Program-made: the position numbers and the translations under genes | In this document: piece after piece, positions 28,968 to 36,514 of the stretch | Layout of the letters: each line of letters opens with the position of its first letter | Numbering within the stretch: position 1 is the first letter of the stretch | Assembly (NCBI GenBank): GCA_945876205.1 | Contig: CAMCNL010000008.1 | Span: 1-36,732, forward strand | Origin: Candidatus Sulfopaludibacter sp. SbA3 | Lineage (GTDB): Bacteria; Acidobacteriota; Vicinamibacteria; Vicinamibacterales; UBA2999 | Length of the DNA stretch: 36,732 nucleotides | Direction of reading: 5' to 3' | Notes under the pieces: generated by a model | What the model saw: the letters and a program-made list of their open reading frames with translations, nothing else | Databases searched by the model: none | Told to the model about the DNA's origin: nothing

Positions 28968-30014
28968 ATGACGATCCTCCCCCGTCCGCTCATTGCGCTC
29001 ACATTGGCGATCGCCGGCGTCGCGTCCCTTGCGGCGCAGGACCAGGACCAGGACGGGTTCCGCTTCCGGAGCGGCGTCGAGTTGATCAACGTGACGGCGA
29101 CGGTGACCGACGACGACAGCCGGTTCGTCTCGGGTCTGCGTAAAGAAGACTTCACCATCTACGAAGACGGGCAGCGCCAGGAGGTGACGCACTTCAGCAA
29201 CGAGCGCGTGCCCGTCAGCCTGGGAATTGCGCTCGACGCCAGCGGCAGCATGACGCCGGACAAGATGTCGGCGGCGCGGTCGGCGATCGACCGTTTCGTT
29301 TACGACCTGCTCGGAAAAGACGACGAGCTGTTCTTCATGGAGTTTGCCAACCGTCCGTACATCTCACAAGGGTGGACGGCGGATCGCCGCGCCATCAGCC
29401 GTGCGGTCAACGACGTCAATCCGTCCGGCGGCACGGCGATGTACGACGCAATCGCCGATGCGCTCCCGCTCGCGGAAAAGGGACAGAACAGGAAGAAGGC
29501 GCTGCTCGTCATCTCCGACGGCAACGACACCAACAGCTCGACGTCGGTGAACGAGCTCCGGCAGATGATTCGCGAGAGCGAAGTGCTGGTCTATGCGCTC
29601 GGCGTCGACGGCACCACGCGGACGATGACGCGCAACGGTCCTTCGGTCCGGGTGCCGCTGCCAATCCCGTTTCCGTTTCCTGGCGGCCGCAGGCCGCAAG
29701 GGAGAATGCCTCCCATCATCGGCGGCGGCGGTGGCGGTAATTCCGGCGGCACCTGGTCGCGGAACAGCGGCGAGGGGGTGAACGCCGACGCGCTTCGCCA
29801 GATCACCGACGAGACCGGTGGGCGCACCGAGATCGTTCGCGGGTTCGGCGATCTCGATGGCGCCACTACGCGCATCGCCGACGAGTTGAGCAAGCAGTAC
29901 TACCTGGGATACGCCAGCACCGGCAAGAACGACGGACGCTGGCACACGATCCGCGTCGAAGTGAAGGATCGCCGCTATACCGTCCGCGCGCGACGCGGCT
30001 ACGTAGCCTCGTAA
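28968..30014 (+). CDS. secreted VWFA-domain protein (Acidobacterial VWFA-related type)
   Basis: About 348 residues. The ATG at 28968 has GAGG 7 nt upstream and gives a clean signal peptide (TILPRPLIALTLAIAGVASL, cut near AAQ). An N-terminal strand region, VELINVTATVTDDDSRFVSG and DFTIYEDGQRQEVTHF, precedes the von Willebrand A fold. Its metal site shows as D90-A-S-G-S, then FANRPYISQGWT, SGGTAMYDAIADALPLAEK and KKALLVISDGNDTNS. A Gly/Pro-rich insert (about 225-265) interrupts it, and the end reads QYYLGYASTGKNDGRWHTI with VEVKDRRYTVRARRGY. This is the layout of VWFA-related proteins abundant in Acidobacteria; likely periplasmic or surface protein binding, partner unknown. Confidence 0.88.
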   Translation: MTILPRPLIALTLAIAGVASLAAQDQDQDGFRFRSGVELINVTATVTDDDSRFVSGLRKEDFTIYEDGQRQEVTHFSNERVPVSLGIALDASGSMTPDKMSAARSAIDRFVYDLLGKDDELFFMEFANRPYISQGWTADRRAISRAVNDVNPSGGTAMYDAIADALPLAEKGQNRKKALLVISDGNDTNSSTSVNELRQMIRESEVLVYALGVDGTTRTMTRNGPSVRVPLPIPFPFPGGRRPQGRMPPIIGGGGGGNSGGTWSRNSGEGVNADALRQITDETGGRTEIVRGFGDLDGATTRIADELSKQYYLGYASTGKNDGRWHTIRVEVKDRRYTVRARRGYVAS

Positions 30015-30020
30015 TATGAT
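30015..30020 (+). promoter_or_regulatory. putative -10 element for the ZIP transporter gene
   Basis: TATGAT begins directly after the VWFA stop codon and ends 8 nt before the GTG start at 30029. No Shine-Dalgarno precedes the GTG. An overlapping TAATAT at 30012-30017 is an alternative. Confidence 0.35.
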
Positions 30021-30028
30021 GCCGTCAC

Positions 30029-30760
30029 GTGTCGCTCTTTTTCATTGCTATCGGACTGAGCCTGCTCGGCGGACTGGGCGGGCTGCTCGTCGCAGCAAGC
30101 GTTCTTCTTTTTAAGGATTCCTTCCGAGCTCGCCTCGTGCCCTGGCTGGTCAGCTACGCCGTGGGCGCGCTGCTTGGCGTCGCGATGCTGAATCTGCTGC
30201 CCGAAGCGCTGACGCACCTGCCGGCGTCGCGGGTATTTGCCACGCTGCTCGGCGGCATCCTGCTGTTTTTCGTGCTCGAGAAGCTGGTGCTCTGGCGCCA
30301 CTGCCACACCCATGATTGCGACGTGCACGACGGCAGCGTCGTCCCCGTGCTGGTCGGCGATGCCTTTCACAATTTCGTGGACGGAGCGGTGATCGCGGCA
30401 GCCGTGCTGACATCCGTGCCGCTCGGGGTGAGCACGGCGTTCGCCGTGGCGGCGCATGAGATCCCGCAGGAGGTGGGCGACTTCGCCATCCTGCTCCACG
30501 CGGGCTACTCGCGCGGACGCGCGCTGCTGCTGAACGTCCTCTCGGCCACCGCCAGCGCCGCCGGCGCAGTCGTCGCGTTTTTCGCCCTCGAGTCGCTGCC
30601 GTTGCTTCTTCCCTATTGCCTGGTCCTTGCGGCCTCGAGCTTCCTCTACGTCGCGATGGCTGACCTGATCCCCGGGCTCCACCGCGGTCGCACCGACGCG
30701 GGATCGCTCCGTCAGATCCTGCTCATCGCCGCCGGCGTCGCGACGATGGTGCTGCTCTAG
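30029..30760 (+). CDS. ZIP-family divalent metal transporter
   Basis: The 243-residue product, GTG start, has about eight membrane helices. The metal-site helices are clear: GDAFHNFVDGAVIAAA (helix IV, with His-Asn-x-x-Asp) and AAHEIPQEVGDFAILLHAGY (helix V, with His-Glu-x-x-x-Glu). Between helices III and IV a His/Cys loop, WRHCHTHDCDVHDG, is the usual variable metal-binding loop. ZIP proteins carry zinc, iron or manganese into the cytoplasm; the metal cannot be told from sequence. It lies 14 bp after the VWFA gene but has its own -10-like element. Confidence 0.9.
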   Translation: MSLFFIAIGLSLLGGLGGLLVAASVLLFKDSFRARLVPWLVSYAVGALLGVAMLNLLPEALTHLPASRVFATLLGGILLFFVLEKLVLWRHCHTHDCDVHDGSVVPVLVGDAFHNFVDGAVIAAAVLTSVPLGVSTAFAVAAHEIPQEVGDFAILLHAGYSRGRALLLNVLSATASAAGAVVAFFALESLPLLLPYCLVLAASSFLYVAMADLIPGLHRGRTDAGSLRQILLIAAGVATMVLL

Positions 30761-30764
30761 TCGA

Positions 30765-30786
30765 GCCGTCCGCAGCAGAGGACGGC
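30765..30786 (+). terminator. hairpin after the ZIP gene, possible terminator
   Basis: GCCGTCC (30765-30771) and GGACGGC (30780-30786) pair perfectly around an 8-nt loop, 4 bp after the ZIP stop codon. A C-run rather than a T-run follows, so termination would be weak or factor-dependent. Confidence 0.45.
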
Positions 30787-30830
30787 CCCCCGCAATCCAC
30801 GGAAACTGGCGCGATTTACAGCGATTTTTA

Positions 30831-30847
30831 CTGGCATTCTCCTTGCC
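30831..30847 (+). promoter_or_regulatory. sigma54-like promoter upstream of the BON-domain gene
   Basis: CTGGCA and TTGC are placed so that GG (30833-30834) and GC (30845-30846) are exactly ten bases apart, the invariant -24/-12 spacing of sigma54 promoters. The -12 TTGC is perfect; the -24 box departs from TGGCACG at its last two bases. The predicted start near 30858 would give a leader of about 15 nt that still holds the GGAGG at 30860-30864. Confidence 0.45.
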
Positions 30848-30872
30848 CCGGCAAAGGCTGGAGGTTAGACAT

Positions 30873-31415
30873 ATGTTTGCCAGGTTTATCGCCGCCGCTG
30901 CAGTCGTGCTCACGATGAGTGCGCCGGTGCTCGCGGCGGATACGGGGAATCTGCAGATCTTCCGCAACGTTTCAAAGCAGGTCCTGCAGTACCCGAACTT
31001 CACGGTGTTCGACAACGTTCAGGCCGAAGTCAACCAGGGCGTCGTGACGCTCACGGGTAAGGTCACGATGCCCTACAAGGCCAAGGACATCGAAAAGAGG
31101 GTTGCCAAGCTGACGGGTGTGACCCAGGTGAACAACCAGATCGAGACCCTTCCGGTTTCGCAGTTCGACGACGACCTGCGACGCGGAATCGCGCGGGCGA
31201 TTTACGGTAACTCGAATTTCTGGGGCTATGGCTCGATGGTCAACCCTCCAATCCACATCATCGTGGACCGCGGGCACGTGACGCTTGAGGGCGTGGTCAA
31301 CAGCAACGTCGACCGGGTGATCGCCAGGTCTCTGGCGAGCGGGTTCCCCGCGTTCTCGGTGACGAACAACCTGAAGACCGACGCCGAGATGAAGGCGGAG
31401 CTCGAGAAGATCTAA
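30873..31415 (+). CDS. periplasmic protein with two BON domains
   Basis: About 180 residues. The start is the ATG at 30873, with GGAGG 8 nt upstream; ten further codons upstream are not supported. The signal peptide runs to about residue 22 (LTMSAPVLAAD). Two BON-type modules follow: one with VFDNVQAEVNQGVVTLTGKV and AKLTGVTQVNNQIETLPVS, and one with PIHIIVDRGHVTLEGVVNSN followed by a short diverged end. BON domains bind phospholipid or other membrane surfaces and are typical of envelope-stress proteins such as OsmY. A sigma54-like site precedes it. It ends 7 bp from the convergent acetyltransferase gene. Confidence 0.9.
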   Translation: MFARFIAAAAVVLTMSAPVLAADTGNLQIFRNVSKQVLQYPNFTVFDNVQAEVNQGVVTLTGKVTMPYKAKDIEKRVAKLTGVTQVNNQIETLPVSQFDDDLRRGIARAIYGNSNFWGYGSMVNPPIHIIVDRGHVTLEGVVNSNVDRVIARSLASGFPAFSVTNNLKTDAEMKAELEKI

Positions 31416-31422
31416 CGAGCGC

Positions 31423-32022
31423 TCAGATGTACTTGACGAGCTGAATCTCGTCGAGGATGGGAATGCCCGCGAAGCCAACGATCTGCCGGTCGCGGGAATG
31501 GGCCGCCACGGAATCACGCAGGATGGCCGACACACGGTACCCCCGGCGCTGATAGAAGTACAGCGCCGGGAGGTTATCGTTCGTAATCGTGACAATCACA
31601 CGAGGTTGCTCCTGGCGCCGCGCCAGGAGCTCGGCCTCGACCACTAGATGCCCGCCGACTCCGGCACGCTGCCACATCGGATCGGTCGCCAGCGCGAGGA
31701 TGTGGAACGCGCCATCGAAGTGGCGCCACGCCAGCGCTCCCCCGATCTCACCATCTGTTTCCGCCACCAGCGCCGCCGCATCGTCTAGCGTCACGGCTTC
31801 GCCGTAGGCCACCAGCTGCGCGGGACCGAAGTCCCTCCTGAATAGCTCGAGCGCCTTTTCGCGCTCGGCCGGCGTCGCTTCGCGCACGAGGACCGGCGGC
31901 AGATCGATATGAGGGCGGCAGGGACAGACCACTTGCAGTCGCGCGTCTTCCCAGTCCACGAACTTTCCGCAGCGGCCGCAGCGCAGCACGGCGGGCTTCG
32001 CGCCGAACGCCAGCTTGTTCAT
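31423..32022 (-). CDS. GNAT-family N-acetyltransferase with N-terminal cysteine-rich head
   Basis: 199 residues. The first 38 hold C15-x-x-C18 and C33-x-C35 followed by Arg-Pro-His, which could form a small metal knuckle. From about 45 on it is a GNAT fold: VLVREATPAEREKALELFRR, ALAWRHFDGAFHILALATDP, the acetyl-CoA pyrophosphate loop WQRAGVGGHLV, TITNDNLPALYFYQRRGYRV near the C-terminus. The substrate is unknown. The start overlaps the stop of the upstream gene by ATGA, so the two are translationally coupled. Confidence 0.88.
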   Translation of the reverse strand: MNKLAFGAKPAVLRCGRCGKFVDWEDARLQVVCPCRPHIDLPPVLVREATPAEREKALELFRRDFGPAQLVAYGEAVTLDDAAALVAETDGEIGGALAWRHFDGAFHILALATDPMWQRAGVGGHLVVEAELLARRQEQPRVIVTITNDNLPALYFYQRRGYRVSAILRDSVAAHSRDRQIVGFAGIPILDEIQLVKYI

Positions 32023-32786
32023 GATTGCGACTCCGCCATCTCACCGTGACGCCCGCGTCGGACGACCCACCAGATCAGCAGCGCGAAGGCGATCGCCGCG
32101 GCGACGACCGTCGAGCCAAAGAGGAGCAACGTCGTGTAGAGGATCGATTCGGGTTCCAGTTGAACCTGCACATCGAGCGGCGTGCTGTTCAGCCGCTCGA
32201 CCAGCGGTTGCTGCCACTCGAGGATGTTTCCGCGCTGGACGCCCGTGGGCGAGTTGTGAAACGGGATCTCGCTGGGCAGATGCATGCGGAAGGCGACGAT
32301 TTCCTGTCCCGTCCACCCGGCGTCCACCTGCTTGCCGGCGGACCGGCCGACGACCTGCCTGAACTCGATGACGTCGCCCTGGCGGTCGAGACGATACGAC
32401 GACCACGCGAACGGCGCACGCAGGGCGAGGCGGCGCACGTCCATGACCTGGATGCTCACGTGGACGAAGCGCCGGCCTTCGCGTCGCGAGAGGCTCACCT
32501 TCGAGACGTCTACGCCGGGTCCCTCGAACAGCGCGCGCACAGCCGCGCGATCGATGCGCGCGCGCGGGTTCGGATCGAGGGCGACACCGCGCAGCGCTAC
32601 CAGCGATGCGACGGACGCGTTGACGTTCAACGTCGCCGAGCCGTCGAGCGCCAGGTACAACTCCTCTTCGTACTCGAACTCGGGTTTGAAGACGCCGCGG
32701 CCGGCGCACGCGCTGCTCACCAGCGCGCAGGCACACACGATGAAGAAGGATGCGCGCCGGACAGCGCTCGGAGGCCCAAAGAGCAT
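32019..32786 (-). CDS. membrane-anchored envelope protein of unknown function
   Basis: About 255 residues from the ATG at 32786; a longer frame would cross into the divergent polA gene. The N-terminus (FFIVCACALVSSACAGRG) is a signal peptide with a poor lipobox at the cysteine of SSAC. The middle contains YEEELYLALDGSATLNVNAS, then LSRREGRRFVHVSIQVMDVR and EIPFHNSPTGVQRGNILEWQ. A C-terminal membrane helix (YTTLLLFGSTVVAAAIAFAL, WW) ends in a basic cytoplasmic tail. Not recognised. It shares a palindromic -10 region with polA and is coupled to the acetyltransferase. Confidence 0.65.
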   Translation of the reverse strand: MLFGPPSAVRRASFFIVCACALVSSACAGRGVFKPEFEYEEELYLALDGSATLNVNASVASLVALRGVALDPNPRARIDRAAVRALFEGPGVDVSKVSLSRREGRRFVHVSIQVMDVRRLALRAPFAWSSYRLDRQGDVIEFRQVVGRSAGKQVDAGWTGQEIVAFRMHLPSEIPFHNSPTGVQRGNILEWQQPLVERLNSTPLDVQVQLEPESILYTTLLLFGSTVVAAAIAFALLIWWVVRRGRHGEMAESQS

Positions 32787-32796
32787 GAGGTTCAAT

Positions 32797-32804
32797 GATA
32801 TATC
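32797..32804. promoter_or_regulatory. palindromic -10 shared by polA and the divergent envelope-protein gene
   Basis: GATATATC reads the same on both strands and supplies a TATATC-type -10 in each direction. The polA ATG is 8 nt to the right and the leftward ATG is 10 nt to the left. Neither gene has a Shine-Dalgarno, consistent with leaderless or nearly leaderless transcripts. Confidence 0.5.
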
Positions 32805-32812
32805 CTGACCAG

Positions 32813-35530
32813 ATGGCCCGCCCGACGCTCTTCCTGATTGATGGCAGCTCCCAGATGTACCGCGCCTACCATGCGTTCCGCGGCAAGGGACTGTCAAACC
32901 AGGAGGGTCAGACCACTCACGCCGTTTACGTGTTCGTCACGATGCTGCGAAAGCTGATGACCGATCACAAGCCCGAGTTCATCGCGGCGTCATTCGATCT
33001 GAAGGGCCCCACCTTCCGCGACCAGATCGTCAGCGACTACAAAGCCAACCGCGCCGCGATGCCCGACGACCTTGCCGAGCAGATCAACTGGGTGCACGAG
33101 GCCTGCGAGGCACTCGGCGTCCCGATCCTCAACTCGCCGGGATATGAGGCCGACGACGTGATTGGGACGATGGCACGGCGCGCGGTCGATGAAGGCTTCG
33201 AGGTCGCCATCGTGTCGATCGACAAGGATTTCTTCCAGCTCGTGCGAGACGGCATTCGCGTCTACGACCCGCGCGAGGACGGTGCCTGGTTCGACGCCGA
33301 GGGCGTGATTGAGAAGTTTGGCGTGAAGCCGTCGCAGGTGGTCGACGTGCTGGCGCTGGTCGGAGACACGAGCGACAACGTGGCGGGCGTTCCCGGGGTG
33401 GGAAAGAAGGGCGCCATCGACCTGATCACGACGCACGGCAGCCTCGACGCGCTGCTCGATCACGCCGCGGACCTGCCGCAGAAAAAATATCGCGAGTCGT
33501 TGCTTGCGCACCGGGCCGAGGCGATGCAGAGCCGCGACCTCGTGACCATCCGCTGCGACGTGCCGCTCGAGATCGACTTCGAGGCGTTGCGCTACCGCGG
33601 CGCGTCGACGGAGCGGTGCTACGAGCTGTTTTCGCGGCTGGCGTTCAGGACGTTGATGAACGAGTACGCGCCAACCGCGGAAACGGTGGTGAAGGATTAC
33701 TCGCTCGTCCTCTCGCTGCCGGACCTCGATGCGCTGATCGCCGAGCTGCGCGCCGCTGGCGAATTCTCGTTGCGGCTGATTCCCGACCGGCCCTCTGCAA
33801 TGCTCGCGGCGATCGTGGGAATTGCCTTCTCCACCGCGGATCGCCAGGCGCGGTACATCCCGATGGGCCACACAGGCGGCGATTCGAGCGGCGACTTGTT
33901 GTCGGGCGCCGCCGCGCCTCCTCAACTGGATTCGCGCGCCGTGCTCGAGCGTCTCACGCCGCTGCTCGAGGACGAAGCCGTTCGCAAGGTCGGGCACGAT
34001 CTCAAGTTCGACCTGGAGGTCCTCGCCGGCCACGGCGTGACGCTCAAGGGCATCGCCTTTGATTCCATGCTGGCGAGCTATCTGCTCGACGCCACGCGGT
34101 CCGGCCATCCGCTCGAGGAAGCATCGCTCGAACACCTCGGCTACAAGGCACTGACCGAGGAGGACGTGTGCGGCCGCGGCGCCAGGTCGCAGCCGCTCGC
34201 GGGGCTCTCTCCCGACGTCGCGCTGAACTTCGCGGGCGAGCGCGCGGACCTTGCGCGTCAGTTGTCGAATCGTCTCGCGCCACTGCTCGTCACGGATCAA
34301 CTCGATGGCGTCTTCCGTGAAATGGAGATGCCGCTGCTCCCGGTCCTCGCCGACGTCGAGCGCGCGGGCATCAGGATCGACGGTCCGGCGCTGGCCGAAC
34401 AGTCACAGCACGTCGAGCAGGAACTTGCGCGGTACTCGGCCCGCATCTTTGGGCTGGCGGGCGAAGAATTCAATATCAACTCGCCCAAGCAGCTCGGCGA
34501 GATCCTGTTCGAGAAGCTCCAGCTCCCGGCGCTGAAGAAGACCGGAAAGTCGAAGTCGTACTCAACGGCGGTCGAGGTGCTCGAGGAATTGGCGCTCTCG
34601 CACGAGCTTCCGCGCCTGATTCTCGACTGGCGCGGACTCCACAAGCTGAAGAGCACCTACATCGACGCGCTGCCGCTGCTGGTACATCCTGTCACCGGCC
34701 GCGTCCACACCTGCTTCAACCAGGCCGTCGCCGCGACCGGGCGGTTGAGCAGCTCGGATCCGAACCTCCAGAACATTCCGATTCGAACCGAGCTCGGACG
34801 CCTGATCCGCCGCGCGTTCGTGGCCGCGCCGGGCAACGTCCTCATCTCCGCCGACTATTCGCAGATCGAGTTGCGCGTGCTGGCGCACCTGGCTGGTGAA
34901 GAAGCGCTGATCGAATCATTTCGCAGCGGCGAGGACATCCACGACCGTACGGCGCTGAAAGTGTTCGGCGCCGACAGCGGCCTCGATCCGCACGAGCTGC
35001 GTCGCCGCGCGAAGATCATCAACTACGCGCTGCTCTACGGCAAGACCGCGTTCACGCTGGCCAAGGACATCGGCGTCACCAAGGAAGCCGCGCAGGAATT
35101 CATCGACGCCTACTTCGCCGGGTTTCCCCGCGTCCGCGGATTCATCGAAGAGACCCTGCAGCGTGCCCGGGAACAAGGCGTGGTGAAGACCATGTTCGGA
35201 CGACGACGGCTGGTGCCCGAGTTGAACAGCCGGAACGGGCAGATTCGATCGGCCGCCGAGCGTGTGACCGTCAACATGCCGATCCAGGGCACCGCGGCCG
35301 ACATCCTGAAGAAGGCGATGATCGACGTCCACGCCGAGCTCGCACGGCGCCAGCTGGCGACGCGCATGATCCTCACCGTGCACGACGAACTGCTCTTCGA
35401 AGGACCGCGGGAAGAGTCGGAGCAGGCTGCCGAGATGGTTCGTGAGCGGATGGAGGGCACCGTCTCGCTGACGGTGCCCCTCACGGTCGATGTCGGAATC
35501 GGCGACAACTGGCGGGACGCGAAACCCTAG
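32813..35530 (+). CDS. polA: DNA polymerase I (5' nuclease and polymerase active, proofreading site degenerate)
   Basis: 905 residues from MARPTLFLIDGSSQMYRAYH; an ATG six codons earlier lies within the -10 region and is rejected. The 5' nuclease domain is intact (KGPTFRDQIVSDYKANR, GYEADDVIGTMA, VSIDKDFFQLV, GDTSDNVAGVPGVGKKG). In the 3'-5' exonuclease domain the motif holding the metal-binding Asp and Glu in E. coli (D355, E357) reads FSLRLI (R321, I323), and the third motif FAGER has Phe and Arg for Tyr497 and Asp501, so proofreading is probably lost. The polymerase domain is complete: DYSQIELRVLAH (Asp681), the O-helix RRRAKIINYALLYG and TVHDELLFE. The O-helix has Tyr738 where E. coli has Phe762. 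Role: replication gap filling, primer removal and repair. Confidence 0.95.
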   Translation: MARPTLFLIDGSSQMYRAYHAFRGKGLSNQEGQTTHAVYVFVTMLRKLMTDHKPEFIAASFDLKGPTFRDQIVSDYKANRAAMPDDLAEQINWVHEACEALGVPILNSPGYEADDVIGTMARRAVDEGFEVAIVSIDKDFFQLVRDGIRVYDPREDGAWFDAEGVIEKFGVKPSQVVDVLALVGDTSDNVAGVPGVGKKGAIDLITTHGSLDALLDHAADLPQKKYRESLLAHRAEAMQSRDLVTIRCDVPLEIDFEALRYRGASTERCYELFSRLAFRTLMNEYAPTAETVVKDYSLVLSLPDLDALIAELRAAGEFSLRLIPDRPSAMLAAIVGIAFSTADRQARYIPMGHTGGDSSGDLLSGAAAPPQLDSRAVLERLTPLLEDEAVRKVGHDLKFDLEVLAGHGVTLKGIAFDSMLASYLLDATRSGHPLEEASLEHLGYKALTEEDVCGRGARSQPLAGLSPDVALNFAGERADLARQLSNRLAPLLVTDQLDGVFREMEMPLLPVLADVERAGIRIDGPALAEQSQHVEQELARYSARIFGLAGEEFNINSPKQLGEILFEKLQLPALKKTGKSKSYSTAVEVLEELALSHELPRLILDWRGLHKLKSTYIDALPLLVHPVTGRVHTCFNQAVAATGRLSSSDPNLQNIPIRTELGRLIRRAFVAAPGNVLISADYSQIELRVLAHLAGEEALIESFRSGEDIHDRTALKVFGADSGLDPHELRRRAKIINYALLYGKTAFTLAKDIGVTKEAAQEFIDAYFAGFPRVRGFIEETLQRAREQGVVKTMFGRRRLVPELNSRNGQIRSAAERVTVNMPIQGTAADILKKAMIDVHAELARRQLATRMILTVHDELLFEGPREESEQAAEMVRERMEGTVSLTVPLTVDVGIGDNWRDAKP

Positions 35531-35548
35531 CCTGAGCGCAGTCGAAGG
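35531..35548. repeat. possible dispersed repeat directly after polA
   Basis: CCTGAGCGCAGTCGAAGG starts at the base after the polA stop codon. Similar sequences (CTGAGCxxxGTCGAAGG) recur in intergenic DNA of many bacteria. Only one copy lies in the window, so its repetitive nature here is recalled rather than shown. Confidence 0.35.
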
Positions 35549-35570
35549 CGGCCGGACCGTCGTGGAGCGC

Positions 35571-35828
35571 CGCCGCGGGGATGCCGGCCTGCGCCCGCCG
35601 GCTACGCATGCCGGGAAATGCGCGCTCCGACTCGCTGTCCTATCGCTGGCGCGTTGACTACGAGCTGATTCGAGGCGGCGTCTGTCAGGCGCAATCGGAC
35701 CTTCATGGGCGATCCGGGCGCCTGTGTGCACACGGACCGAAGTCAACGCGGAAGCCTCGCTCCGCGCGATTTCCGGATCGTGAATCGGCATGCTCCGACG
35801 GCGAGCGCAGGCCGGCATCCCCGCGGCG
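35571..35828. repeat. pair of exact 24-bp inverted repeats, MITE-like
   Basis: Positions 35571-35594 and 35805-35828 are exact reverse complements, 24 bases each; the core reads GGGGATGCCGGCCTGC. Similarity continues inward for roughly 20 more bases with mismatches (CGCCG, then GCATGCCG). A further CGTCGT/ACGACG pair lies outside them. The 210-bp interior encodes no protein I can support. No clear target-site duplication was seen. Confidence 0.55.
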
Positions 35829-36067
35829 ACGACGTATTTCAGAACCGCCGGCGCTGTCGATATTTGCGACCGGCTCCACCGACAACGTCGCTATACAGGT
35901 CGGCCCAACCCCGCGACTTCTGTCCAGGCCCGATCCACGCGTGGGTGAATGTAAGACCTATTCCGATGTGAACGCGAGCGTGTCTGGCGTGATGCTGCGA
36001 GGCGCACAGAAATATCTAGATAGGTAGTTCGGTACCGGGACCCGTTAGCCGCCTCGTTCGCGCGTAA

Positions 36068-36514
36068 CGCCCTTTCGCGGTTCCGGTCGATCGTGTCACG
36101 TGGCGGCTCATATCGTATGCACAGCGCCTCGCTGACGGGACAACAAGACAGAGCCCTCTGAGTTTTGGCTACATCATTTACACGGACACGAATCACATGT
36201 GTGCGGTTCTGATGGACCCCAATCGTCCCAAATGGAAGCTGTCGAACCCCTACGCGGTTACGACGGACGAATCGGAAGCGCTGTCGGCGGTCAGGGGGTC
36301 TGATGCGTACTGCAGCAGGGTTGAAGTTCACGCTAAGGAGGGGTTCGTCTTGCATCATGTTGAGGACGCAGTTCGGCCCAACCTTGTCGGCGTGACGCGT
36401 AAGCGGTGGTTTAGCTTCGAGGGACCCAACCGAGTCGTGCTGCGTATCGACGCTCCGGAACTGGCCCCTCCCGTGGTCGAGGGCACGCTCACTTGGGAAC
36501 GTGTCGTGAGATGA
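36068..36514 (+). pseudogene. lipocalin-like domain protein remnant without a usable start codon
   Basis: The frame is open from after a TAA at 36065-36067 to the TGA ending at 36514. Reading from about 36098 it matches the small lipocalin-like family (Lipocalin_5 type) throughout: TWRLISYAQRLADGTT, then GYIIYTDTNHMCAVLMDPNR, VLHHVEDAVRPNLVGVTRKR and VVEGTLTWERVV. Members usually run about 140-150 residues starting just before the TWRL strand, and this frame gives 139 from there. But no ATG, GTG or TTG exists in frame before 36197, which would remove the first third of the domain. The 5' end therefore looks broken or frameshifted. Its GC content is lower than that of the core genes, hinting at acquired DNA. 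A real short gene starting at 36197 is less likely. Confidence 0.55.

Larger units (their letters stand above)
35531..36067. other. gene-poor region with repeats
   Basis: About 540 bp after polA contain no gene I can support. It opens with an 18-base sequence of the CCTGAGCGCAGTCGAAGG type and carries a pair of exact 24-base inverted repeats. The longest frames here are mirror-image products of those repeats (both begin MPACARR) and are not credible genes. GC content falls towards the right end. Confidence 0.5.

Noticed and set aside
32990-34300. 436-codon leftward frame inside polA
   Set aside because: Antisense shadow of a well-conserved gene; composition is not protein-like.
35581-36027. 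148-codon frame after polA beginning MPACARR
   Set aside because: Its beginning is a translation of the 24-base inverted repeat; the mirrored copy gives the same MPACARR in the other direction, so both are repeat artefacts.
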